Source: Oscillospiraceae bacterium (lineage in GTDB: Bacteria > Bacillota > Clostridia > Oscillospirales > Oscillospiraceae). Taken from it: DNA of 9,779 bases. Shown one piece after another: positions 1 to 6,036 of the stretch (position 1 is its first letter; each line of letters begins with the position of its first letter). Below the pieces are notes generated by a model that was not told where the DNA came from, did no database searches, and saw only the letters and a list, made by a program, of their open reading frames with translations. Location of the stretch: the NCBI GenBank assembly GCA_902766215.1, contig CACXCV010000102.1:1-9779 (forward strand), read 5' to 3'. A program made the translations under genes and the position numbers.

Positions 1-48
1 GCGTCAAACAGCGATTCTGACAGCATCGAAATCCGCAGAAGTCTTGTA

Positions 49-74
49 TTGCAAGGGAGGTAGGTTTCTTGCAA
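49..74. repeat. Short inverted repeat just downstream of guaA
   Basis: TTGCAAG (49-55) and CTTGCAA (68-74) are perfect reverse complements separated by 12 bases, and the right arm touches the guaA stop codon. Read on the minus strand the structure could form a weak hairpin after guaA, but the stem is only 7 bp and no U-run follows, so a classical intrinsic terminator is not supported. It could also be a protein-binding or recombination site. Positions 1-48 hold nothing I recognise. Confidence 0.3.
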
Positions 75-1055
75 TTATTCCCACTCGATAGTTCCTGTCG
101 GCTTCGGCGTCAGGTCATACAGCACGCGGTTAACCCCGGCGACCTCGGTCACGATCCGGCTGGTGATATGCTGCAGCAGTGCGAAGGGCACGTCCTCCAC
201 CGTGGCGGTCATGGCGTCACAGGTGTTGACCGCGCGGATGATCACCGGCCACTCATAACTGCGCAGGTTGTTCTTCACGCCGGTGGACTTGAAGTCCGGC
301 ACGATGGTAAAATACTGCCACACCTTGCCCTCGAGGCCGTTCTTGGCAAACTCCTCGCGGAGAATGGCGTCGGACTCGCGGACGGCCTCAAGCCGGTCGC
401 GGGTAATGGCGCCCAGGCAGCGCACACCCAGACCAGGACCCGGGAACGGCTGACGGAACACCATGCCGTCCGGCAGGCCCAGCGCCTTACCGACCATGCG
501 CACCTCGTCCTTGAAGAGGAACTTCAGCGGCTCGACCAACTCGAACTGCAGGTCCTCCGGCAGGCCGCCCACGTTGTGATGCGCCTTGACCGGGCCGCTT
601 TCGAGAATATCGGGGTAAATCGTGCCCTGTGCCAGGAACTGGATGCCGTCCAGCTTGCGCGCCTCTTCCTCAAATACACGGATAAACTCCGCGCCGATGA
701 TCTTACGCTTCTGCTCTGGCTCGGCCACACCGGCCAGCTTGTCCAGGAACCGATCCACCGCGTCCACATAGATCAGGTTGGCGTTCATCTGGTTGCGGAA
801 CACCTCGATCACCTGCTCGGGCTCGCCCTTGCGCAGCAGGCCGTGGTTCACATGCACGCAGGTCAGCTGCTTGCCCACCGCCTTAATCAGCAGCGCGGCC
901 ACAACCGAGCTGTCCACGCCGCCGGAAAGGGCCAGCAGCACCTTTTTGTCACCAATCTGCTCACGCAGCAGCGGCAGCTGCTCGGCGACAAAGGCCTCTG
1001 CCAGCTTCGGCGTGGTAATACGCTCCATGGTTACCGGGCGCTTGTTATCTGCCAT
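75..1055 (-). CDS. guaA: GMP synthase, stand-alone ATP-pyrophosphatase subunit
   Basis: Converts XMP to GMP using ATP and ammonia in cytosolic purine synthesis. The 326 residues match only the C-terminal two thirds of the usual ~510-525-residue bacterial GuaA. The PP-loop SGGVDSS is at residues 44-50, the QGTIYPD stretch at 143-149, the lid-loop KAHHNVGGLP at 157-166, the PFPGPGLGVR stretch at 203-212 and the family-typical end TGTIEWE at 320-326. The N-terminal class I glutamine amidotransferase domain is absent, and the upstream frame carries a promoter instead, so this is not a miscalled start. The ATG at 1055 is preceded by GGAGGAG six bases away. The longer frame to 1211 would run back through the promoter and has no amidotransferase similarity. 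It probably pairs with an amidotransferase subunit encoded elsewhere, like the archaeal two-subunit enzymes, or uses free ammonia; that is inference. Confidence 0.93.
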   Translation of the reverse strand: MADNKRPVTMERITTPKLAEAFVAEQLPLLREQIGDKKVLLALSGGVDSSVVAALLIKAVGKQLTCVHVNHGLLRKGEPEQVIEVFRNQMNANLIYVDAVDRFLDKLAGVAEPEQKRKIIGAEFIRVFEEEARKLDGIQFLAQGTIYPDILESGPVKAHHNVGGLPEDLQFELVEPLKFLFKDEVRMVGKALGLPDGMVFRQPFPGPGLGVRCLGAITRDRLEAVRESDAILREEFAKNGLEGKVWQYFTIVPDFKSTGVKNNLRSYEWPVIIRAVNTCDAMTATVEDVPFALLQHITSRIVTEVAGVNRVLYDLTPKPTGTIEWE

Positions 1056-1124
1056 GTTAATCTCCTCCATGATGCCCGCGGCCATATCCGGCGCGCGGAA
1101 TAAAGTCAAATGATGCCGGTTTTT

Positions 1125-1153
1125 ATTATAGCCGCTGGGGCGGTATCCGTCAA
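1125..1153 (-). promoter_or_regulatory. Sigma-A-type promoter of guaA
   Basis: On the minus strand a -35 TTGACG (1153-1148) and a perfect -10 TATAAT (1130-1125) are separated by exactly 17 bases. The predicted start is near 1118, giving a leader of about 60 nt, too short for a purine riboswitch and showing no such fold. Between this promoter and the divergent DUF421 gene lies a 12-bp GC palindrome (1167-1178) and a 10-bp direct repeat CGCCCGGCGC (1164-1173 and 1200-1209). Confidence 0.82.
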
Positions 1154-1233
1154 CCGGTTTCAGCGCCCGGCGCGCCGGCCCAAAGCAGGTATATTTCCAC
1201 GCCCGGCGCACATCCTAGCTGCGGTGATTGTGG

Positions 1234-1911
1234 ATGTTAATCTCGTTTCTCCGGGCAATTTTGCTGTATCTGATCCTGGTTGTTGTCATCCGCCTGATGG
1301 GCAAGCGGCAGCTGGGTGAAATGGAACCGTCGGAATTTGTGGTCAGCATGCTGATTGCCGACCTGGCCTCGGTTCCCATGCAGGACATTGGCATTCCCCT
1401 GCTCTCCGGCGTGATCCCCATTCTGACCGTTCTGGCGCTGGAGCTGATTCTTACAGCGCTGTCGCTGCACTCACTGCGGATCCGGCGCATTTTATGCGGC
1501 AACCCGGTGGTGCTGATAGAGGATGGCAAAATTCTTGAAAAAAACCTGCGCCGGACGCGCATCACGGTCGATGAGTTGCTGGAACTGCTGCGGCAGTCCG
1601 GCACCGTGGATCTGCAGCAGATCTGGCAGGCGATTCTGGAGACCAACGGCCAGGTCAGCGTGCTGCTGCGCGCCGAGCACATGCCCGCCAGCGCCAAGGA
1701 CGCCGGCATCCAGGTCAAGCAAATTGCCGTGCCGGTGTCGATCATCTCGGACGGCCGGGTGCTTCAGCGCAACCTGGAGGCGCTGGGGCATGACCGCGCC
1801 TGGCTGGACGAGCAGCTTCGCCAGCGCAGCCTGCGGGCAAAGGACGTGTTTCTGTTCACGCAGGAGCCGGGCGGCAAACAATACTGGCTGCCGCGGGAGG
1901 GACTGAAATGA
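1234..1911 (+). CDS. DUF421 (YetF-like) membrane protein
   Basis: A 225-residue protein of the DUF421/YetF family. The N-terminal part has hydrophobic segments at about residues 3-20, 35-48 and 56-78, with the family hallmark MGKRQLG at 22-28 and a PMQD motif at 48-51. The C-terminal ~140 residues form the soluble cytosolic part, including the hallmark ILETNGQ-type stretch at 134-140. Its biochemical role is unknown; relatives are widespread in Firmicutes and some are linked to spores. The ATG at 1234 fits the usual family N-terminus (MLISFLR). A TTG at 1228 is the only longer alternative because TGA precedes it at 1225. The Shine-Dalgarno site is weak for both. The next gene overlaps by four bases, so the two are translationally coupled. 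No clear housekeeping promoter is visible upstream on the plus strand. Confidence 0.88.
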   Translation: MLISFLRAILLYLILVVVIRLMGKRQLGEMEPSEFVVSMLIADLASVPMQDIGIPLLSGVIPILTVLALELILTALSLHSLRIRRILCGNPVVLIEDGKILEKNLRRTRITVDELLELLRQSGTVDLQQIWQAILETNGQVSVLLRAEHMPASAKDAGIQVKQIAVPVSIISDGRVLQRNLEALGHDRAWLDEQLRQRSLRAKDVFLFTQEPGGKQYWLPREGLK

Positions 1912-2288
1912 AATATCTGATTTGCTCTCTGCTGTTGCTGGCCGTGCTGGTGCTGGGCTGCTGGCTGACGGCCGGGCGGGTTGCCGCGCTGACTGATCAG
2001 ATTGTTCAGACGCTGGACAGCGCTTACCACGCCGCGCTGCGCGGCGACATGGCCGCCGCATCGCAGGCGGTTGAATCGGCACACGCCCGGTGGCAGGACC
2101 ACCAGGGCTTCTGGGGCTGCTTTCTCCGCCATGCCGAGACGGACGACCTGACCTATTCTTTTGAAAGCATGCGCTGTTATGCCCAGCTGGCAGACACGGA
2201 AGAAACCCTCAGCCGGATTGTGGAGCTGCAGGCTATGCTGCACCATCTGGCCGACATGGAGCTGCCGCACTATTACAACTTTTTATAA
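1908..2288 (+). CDS. DUF4363 family membrane-anchored protein
   Basis: A 126-residue protein with one N-terminal hydrophobic segment (about residues 3-24) and a mostly helical extracytoplasmic remainder. Its length, single anchor, TLD near residue 35, central RW/W positions and position directly after a DUF421 gene match the DUF4363 family, whose function is unknown. The ATG overlaps the DUF421 stop (ATGA), preceded by GGGAGG seven bases away, a strong site. The segment ends VLGC at residues 15-18, a near-lipobox, so a lipoprotein cannot be excluded, though the residue pattern is not canonical. The constant pairing suggests the two products act together in the envelope; this is inference from gene order. 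Confidence 0.75.
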   Translation: MKYLICSLLLLAVLVLGCWLTAGRVAALTDQIVQTLDSAYHAALRGDMAAASQAVESAHARWQDHQGFWGCFLRHAETDDLTYSFESMRCYAQLADTEETLSRIVELQAMLHHLADMELPHYYNFL

Positions 2289-2297
2289 CACAGCAAA

Positions 2298-2324
2298 CCG
2301 CCCCGCTGGGTACCAGCGGGGCGG
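2298..2324. terminator. Shared hairpin between convergent DUF4363 gene and nrdR
   Basis: A 12-bp perfect GC-rich stem, CCGCCCCGCTGG (2298-2309) with CCAGCGGGGCGG (2313-2324), has a 3-base loop. It starts 9 bases after the DUF4363 stop and lies 7 bases beyond the nrdR stop. Downstream on the minus strand the sequence is moderately T-rich (TTTGCTGTGTT); on the plus strand it is not. It most plausibly ends nrdR transcription and may act in both directions. Confidence 0.72.
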
Positions 2325-2331
2325 CCAAACA

Positions 2332-2787
2332 TTATTTCTCAGCCAGAATCTTTTTCAGCTCGTTCATAAAGGTGTTGATGTCCTTGAACTGGCGGTAAAC
2401 CGAAGCAAACCGGATATAAGCCACCTCGTCCAGCGGCTTGAGCCGCTCCATAACCAGCTCGCCGATGTACTCGGAGCTGACCTCGCGCTCCATCGAATTT
2501 TGCAGAATCTGCTCGATCTCCAGTGCGGCCGCCTCCATCTCAGCCATGGTCACGCGGCGCTTTTCACATGCGCGCACCATGCTGCGCGTGACCTTGTCCC
2601 GGTCGAAGCTCTGGCGGCTGCCGTCTTTTTTGATCACAATCAGCGGCAGGGTCTCCACCGTTTCATAGGTGGTAAAGCGCTTTTGACACGAAAGGCACTC
2701 GCGGCGGCGGCGAATGGACGCACCGTCCTCGGAATGGCGGGAATCAATGACCTTACTCTCTTCATAGCCGCAAAACGGACACTTCAT
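2332..2787 (-). CDS. nrdR: Transcriptional repressor NrdR
   Basis: NrdR senses dATP/ATP and represses ribonucleotide reductase genes by binding NrdR boxes. The 151-residue length is standard. The N-terminal zinc ribbon has cysteines at residues 3, 6, 31 and 34 with the typical RRRR-E-C linker before the second pair (26-31). The ATP-cone domain spans about residues 47-138, opening with VIKKDGSRQSFD. The ATG at 2787 has GAGGGGAG about 9 bases upstream. The gene has its own promoter in the gap after rex and is followed by a hairpin, so it looks monocistronic. No ribonucleotide reductase gene is in the window, and I saw no NrdR box near its promoter. Confidence 0.97.
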   Translation of the reverse strand: MKCPFCGYEESKVIDSRHSEDGASIRRRRECLSCQKRFTTYETVETLPLIVIKKDGSRQSFDRDKVTRSMVRACEKRRVTMAEMEAAALEIEQILQNSMEREVSSEYIGELVMERLKPLDEVAYIRFASVYRQFKDINTFMNELKKILAEK

Positions 2788-2820
2788 CGCAGCTCGCTCC
2801 CCTCTGGCGAATTAGTATTG

Positions 2821-2849
2821 ATTATACCAACCCCGTGGGCATTTGTCCA
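2821..2849 (-). promoter_or_regulatory. Sigma-A-type promoter of nrdR
   Basis: On the minus strand TGGACA (2849-2844) and TATAAT (2826-2821) are 17 bases apart, five of six and six of six matches to consensus. It lies between the rex stop and nrdR, and predicts a start near 2814 with a leader of about 27 nt. This allows nrdR to be transcribed separately from rex. Confidence 0.8.
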
Positions 2850-2870
2850 GCACAATTTCGCCGCCCGGAC

Positions 2871-3515
2871 CTACAGCATTGTCTCCTCCGCTACTTGTTC
2901 GCTGTAGCGCTTGGCCAGCAGGGCTAGGGAGATGGCAATGTTTTCGTTCTTGATCAGCACGTCCTTGCGCGTTACCAGATGAACCGGTGCAAAGTTCATG
3001 ATCGCGCGGATGCCGCAGTCGATCATCAGGTCACAGACTTCCTGCGCCTGCTCGACCGGCACCGTAAGAATGCCGATGCGGATGTCGTTTTCGCGGCAGA
3101 ACGCCGCCAGCCGGCTCAGCGGCATCACCGGTTTGCCGCTGTATGCCGTCCCCTGTGACTGTGGGTCAACGTCAAAGGCGGCGATAAGGTTCATCCCATA
3201 GCCGCTGAAACCGTCATAGTCCAGCAGCGCGCGGCCCAGCTTGCCCGCGCCGACGATCACCGCCGTATCCGTGCGGTTATAGCCCAGATATTTTTCAATG
3301 ACGCAGATCAGATCCGTCACCGAATAGCCGACCTTCGGCTTGCCGATGTCGCAGATTGCCGCCAGATCCTTGCGAACCAGCACCTCGCCCAGCGACAGCG
3401 CACGGGCAATGGATGCCGACGAGATGTTGACCACCTCAGTTGGAAGGGAGCGCAGATAGTTCAGATAGGTCGGCAGCCGCTCCAGCACCGCAGAGGAGAC
3501 AGGCTTCTCCAGCAT
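2871..3515 (-). CDS. rex: Redox-sensing transcriptional repressor Rex
   Basis: Rex binds NADH or NAD+ and represses fermentation and NADH-reoxidation genes when NAD+ is high. The protein has 214 residues. The N-terminal winged helix spans about 1-78, with the signature VRKDLAAICDIGKPKVGY at 47-64. A Rossmann domain follows, with the dinucleotide-binding VIVGAGKLGRAL at 87-98 and an acidic strand end FDVD at 114-117. The C-terminal helix used for domain swapping is at about 192-208. I chose the ATG at 3515 because GAGGTG sits seven bases upstream; an in-frame ATG at 3521 is only about one base from that site. No hairpin follows the gene. The upstream gap carries several palindromes described separately. 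Confidence 0.95.
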   Translation of the reverse strand: MLEKPVSSAVLERLPTYLNYLRSLPTEVVNISSASIARALSLGEVLVRKDLAAICDIGKPKVGYSVTDLICVIEKYLGYNRTDTAVIVGAGKLGRALLDYDGFSGYGMNLIAAFDVDPQSQGTAYSGKPVMPLSRLAAFCRENDIRIGILTVPVEQAQEVCDLMIDCGIRAIMNFAPVHLVTRKDVLIKNENIAISLALLAKRYSEQVAEETML

Positions 3516-3530
3516 ACACATTCACCTCAC

Positions 3531-3552
3531 ATGATATCAACAACCATATCAT
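3531..3552. promoter_or_regulatory. Inverted repeat in the rex leader, candidate operator
   Basis: ATGATAT (3531-3537) and ATATCAT (3546-3552) form a perfect inverted repeat with an 8-base spacer, ending just upstream of the rex Shine-Dalgarno site. A third copy of ATGATAT lies at 3602-3608. None matches the known Rex operator (TTGTTAA/TTGTGAA inverted pairs), although TTGTTGA next to it resembles one half-site. It could bind Rex, the neighbouring LysR protein or another factor, or fold in the mRNA. Confidence 0.4.
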
Positions 3553-3580
3553 ACATTTTGTCCCGACTGAAATGCAGATA

Positions 3581-3598
3581 TTACATAATACCATGTAA
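3581..3598 (-). promoter_or_regulatory. Palindrome over a likely extended -10 of rex
   Basis: TTACAT (3581-3586) and ATGTAA (3593-3598) are a perfect inverted repeat with six bases between. On the minus strand the palindrome contains TGG followed by TATTAT (3593-3585), an extended -10 element with five of six matches. No good -35 is present. Binding of a repressor dimer here would block that promoter. Together this suggests a regulated rex promoter with a start near 3578 and a leader of about 60 nt. Confidence 0.42.
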
Positions 3599-3613
3599 CG
3601 AATGATATACCCC

Positions 3614-4570
3614 CTAACAATGCACTTCTTGCCTGTCTCCGGCTATATACCGCCGCCGGGCCTCGCGCACGGCGTGAATAAAGCGGCGGTCCAACTCGGA
3701 TATGTGATAGTCCCGCCGGAAGATCAGTACATCCCGGTGCACCTTGTGGTTGTCCGCGCAGCCGCGCTGCACCAGCTGATATTTGTTCAGCACGTCGTCC
3801 GGCACGGCTGAAACCCACATAAACGTGTCCGGAACCTTTTCCAGCAGTTCGAACTGGCTGCCCCGGTCAAACACATAGATATGCTTGTCCACAAACTGGC
3901 TCAGCTCGGCACGCTTGACGTCAATCACCGGCACTGTGGGGACATACTGGTCGGCGTGAGATATTTCGATATACCCTGCCAGATCGGAAAAATGGATGGT
4001 GTCCTTTTCAGCCAGCGGATGCCGCCGCGACATCAGCAGCAGATAGGCATATTCGGTCACCGTCAGCCAGCCCAGCTTTTTCTCCGCAAACAAGCTCTCA
4101 AAATATCGCTCAAACGGCAGCTGATAGCGTACAATGCCCAGATTATAGTCCCCGTTGATCACATTTTGTATTGCGCGCTGCGAATCGGTCTCCTGATAAA
4201 AGATATCTGCCGGCTGATCGGTGCGGATCGTTTTGGCAAACTCGGCCAGCGCCGCCGAGATGTAGCCGGCGCGGGGCACACAGATGGAAAACGTCTGCCG
4301 CGGCTGCCGCCCGTTTTGATACCGGGATTCTACCTCTTCCACCTGCGCGATGATCCGCCGCGCATAATGGAGAAATTCCTCGCCCTCCGGTGTGATGGAA
4401 ATGCCCTTGGTCGTCCGGTTGAAGATCGTAATGCCAAGGCTGCCCTCCAGCTCTTTGATTGCGCGCGACAGGTTTGGCTGACCCATATACAGATTTTCGG
4501 CCGCTTGACTGATCGACTTGGTGTTGGCTATCTCCACCGCGTACTTCAGGTGCAGGATATTCAACGGCAT
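3614..4570 (-). CDS. LysR-family transcriptional regulator
   Basis: A 318-residue LysR-type regulator. The N-terminal winged helix-turn-helix covers about residues 3-62, with SISQAAENLYMGQPNLSRAI as the recognition region and the typical RTTKGISITPEGEEFL stretch after it. A linker helix follows and the remainder is the effector-binding domain. The ligand and target genes are not evident: unlike most LysR genes it has no divergent partner, since radA and rex flank it on the same strand. The ATG at 4570 is very close to AGGAGG (two-base gap); the TTG two codons later would have more usual spacing, so either may be used. A promoter lies directly upstream and no terminator is seen before rex, so read-through into rex is possible. 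Confidence 0.9.
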   Translation of the reverse strand: MPLNILHLKYAVEIANTKSISQAAENLYMGQPNLSRAIKELEGSLGITIFNRTTKGISITPEGEEFLHYARRIIAQVEEVESRYQNGRQPRQTFSICVPRAGYISAALAEFAKTIRTDQPADIFYQETDSQRAIQNVINGDYNLGIVRYQLPFERYFESLFAEKKLGWLTVTEYAYLLLMSRRHPLAEKDTIHFSDLAGYIEISHADQYVPTVPVIDVKRAELSQFVDKHIYVFDRGSQFELLEKVPDTFMWVSAVPDDVLNKYQLVQRGCADNHKVHRDVLIFRRDYHISELDRRFIHAVREARRRYIAGDRQEVHC

Positions 4571-4598
4571 TTCCTCCTTTTGCAACTGTATTAAAACA

Positions 4599-4627
4599 AT
4601 TATAACAAAATGCGGCGGCTTTCGCAA
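4599..4627 (-). promoter_or_regulatory. Sigma-A-type promoter of the lysR gene
   Basis: On the minus strand TTGCGA (4627-4622) and TATAAT (4604-4599) are separated by exactly 17 bases, with a predicted start near 4592 and a short leader of about 22 nt. The -35 hexamer occupies the loop and stem edge of the radA terminator, and the spacer contains the descending arm of that stem and the first part of its T-rich tail. Confidence 0.72.
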
Positions 4628-4635
4628 GCCGCCGC
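4612..4635 (-). terminator. Intrinsic terminator after radA
   Basis: A 10-bp perfect stem, GCGGCGGCTT with AAGCCGCCGC, has a four-base loop (GCGA on the minus strand). On the minus strand it is followed by ATTTTGTT, the U-rich tract expected of a Rho-independent terminator. It lies 36 bases after the radA stop and closes the long minus-strand gene string. Confidence 0.88.
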
Positions 4636-4643
4636 CCCTCAAG

Positions 4644-4680
4644 GAACCGTTAGGAATTGCGCGCCGAACCGTTAAGAATC
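4644..4680. repeat. Imperfect tandem duplication at the 3' end of radA
   Basis: GAACCGTTAGGAATT (4644-4658) and GAACCGTTAAGAATC (4666-4680) match at 13 of 15 positions with a 22-base period. One copy covers the radA stop codon and the other is in the untranslated tail. It looks like a small local duplication and has no obvious function. Confidence 0.55.
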
Positions 4681-6036
4681 CAGCGCCGCGCCGATCGCCT
4701 CGCCGATGGTGCGCACCCGCAGCAGCGTCATCCCCCCGGGCGCCAGCAGCTTGGCCGTGCCCTGGGCCGGAATCAGCACCCGGCGGAAGCCCAGACGGCC
4801 CAGTTCCTGCAGCCGCTGCTCCAGAAAGGCCACCGCGCGCACCTCGCCCGTCAGGCCCACCTCGCCGATGGCGGCGGTGGCGTTGTCAATGGGACGCTCC
4901 CGATAGCTGGAGGCCGCAGCCAGCACTACCGGCAGGTCCGCCGCCGGCTCGTCCAGACTCAGCCCGCCAACCACATTGATATACACGTCGCATTCGCCCA
5001 GGCGAATGCCCCCGCGCTTTTCCAGCACAGCCATCTGCAGCACCGCCCGGTTGAAGTCAAAGCCCTCGGTGGTGCGCCGCGGGACGTTAAAGCTCGTTTT
5101 GGTCACCAGCGCCTGTACCTCAGCCAGCACCGGGCGGCTGCCCTCCATCACACAGGCCACACAGGTACCCGGCGTGTTCAGCGGCCGGCCGGAGAGCAGC
5201 ATCTCCGACGGATTGGGTACCTCGTGCAGACCGTCGCCGCGCATATCGAACACACCCAGCTCGTGGGTGGAGCCAAAGCGGTTTTTCTCCGCCCGCAGCA
5301 GTCGGTAGGAGCTGTGGCGGTCGCCCTCGAAATACAAAACCGTGTCAACCATGTGCTCGAGCACCTTGGGGCCGGCAATGGCCCCGTCCTTGTTGATGTG
5401 GCCCACCACAAACACGGTGATCCCGTCGCCCTTGGCCAGCTGCATCAGCGCCATGGTGCAGTCCTTCACCTGTGAAACGCTGCCAGGCGCCGAGCTGTTG
5501 TCCGGGTTGGACAGGGTCTGGATCGAGTCGGCGATCAGCACATTGGGCTTGAGGCTTCTGGCCGCCTCGACGATCTCGTTCAGGCTGGTCTCTGCCATGA
5601 CGTACAGCTGTTCGGCCGCAACGCCCAGGCGCGTGGCGCGCAGCTTCAGCTGGTGCTCCGATTCCTCGCCGGAAGCATAGAGCACGGTACGGCTTCGGCA
5701 CAGGTCCCGGCAGATCTGCAGCAGCAGCGTGGACTTGCCGATGCCCGGCGCGCCGCCCACCAGAATCAGCGACCCGGCCACGCAGCCGCCGCCCAGCACG
5801 CGGTCCAGCTCGGCCATGCCGGTAGGAAAGCGCACCTCGTCCACGGTGGACAGCTGTGCCAGAGTGCGCGGCGCCCGCCGCTCCCCCGCCGTGGCCGGGC
5901 GCGCCGTTTTGGCTGCGGCGGGCGCCGCCGTCTGCTCCTGCAGGGTGTTCCACTCGCCGCAGGCGGGGCACCGCCCCTGCCAGCGCAGTGACTCTCCGCC
6001 GCAGCTGGTGCATACATACACGGTTTTAGACTTCAT
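4672..6036 (-). CDS. radA: DNA repair protein RadA/Sms
   Basis: RadA is a RecA-like ATPase and branch-migration helicase acting with RecA in recombinational repair. The 454-residue length is typical. An N-terminal zinc finger has cysteines 9, 12, 23 and 26 with the usual CGEW end. The Walker A motif GGAPGIGKST is at 94-103, the Walker B-like strand VLIAD at 166-170, the diagnostic KNRFG motif at 251-255, and a Lon-protease-like C-terminal domain runs from about 290 to 454. The ATG at 6036 is preferred because GGAGG lies six bases upstream; the in-frame ATG at 6042 directly abuts that site. The start overlaps the end of cwlD by 11 bases, so the two are co-transcribed and probably coupled. An intrinsic terminator follows. 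Confidence 0.97.
   Translation of the reverse strand: MKSKTVYVCTSCGGESLRWQGRCPACGEWNTLQEQTAAPAAAKTARPATAGERRAPRTLAQLSTVDEVRFPTGMAELDRVLGGGCVAGSLILVGGAPGIGKSTLLLQICRDLCRSRTVLYASGEESEHQLKLRATRLGVAAEQLYVMAETSLNEIVEAARSLKPNVLIADSIQTLSNPDNSSAPGSVSQVKDCTMALMQLAKGDGITVFVVGHINKDGAIAGPKVLEHMVDTVLYFEGDRHSSYRLLRAEKNRFGSTHELGVFDMRGDGLHEVPNPSEMLLSGRPLNTPGTCVACVMEGSRPVLAEVQALVTKTSFNVPRRTTEGFDFNRAVLQMAVLEKRGGIRLGECDVYINVVGGLSLDEPAADLPVVLAAASSYRERPIDNATAAIGEVGLTGEVRAVAFLEQRLQELGRLGFRRVLIPAQGTAKLLAPGGMTLLRVRTIGEAIGAALDS

Noticed and set aside
69..1103. Long plus-strand open frame opposite guaA (344 codons)
   Set aside because: It is rich in H, Q, L and R, has no recognisable domain and runs antisense to a highly conserved gene; typical of a shadow frame in GC-rich DNA.
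1056..1118. Purine riboswitch in the guaA leader
   Set aside because: The leader is only about 60 nt and shows no three-way junction or conserved core.
2161..2907. Plus-strand frame running from DUF4363 through nrdR
   Set aside because: It crosses the shared hairpin and lies antisense to nrdR; the protein has no family features.
2871..3613. Standard Rex operator upstream of rex
   Set aside because: Only one half-site-like TTGTTGA was found; its partner half does not match.
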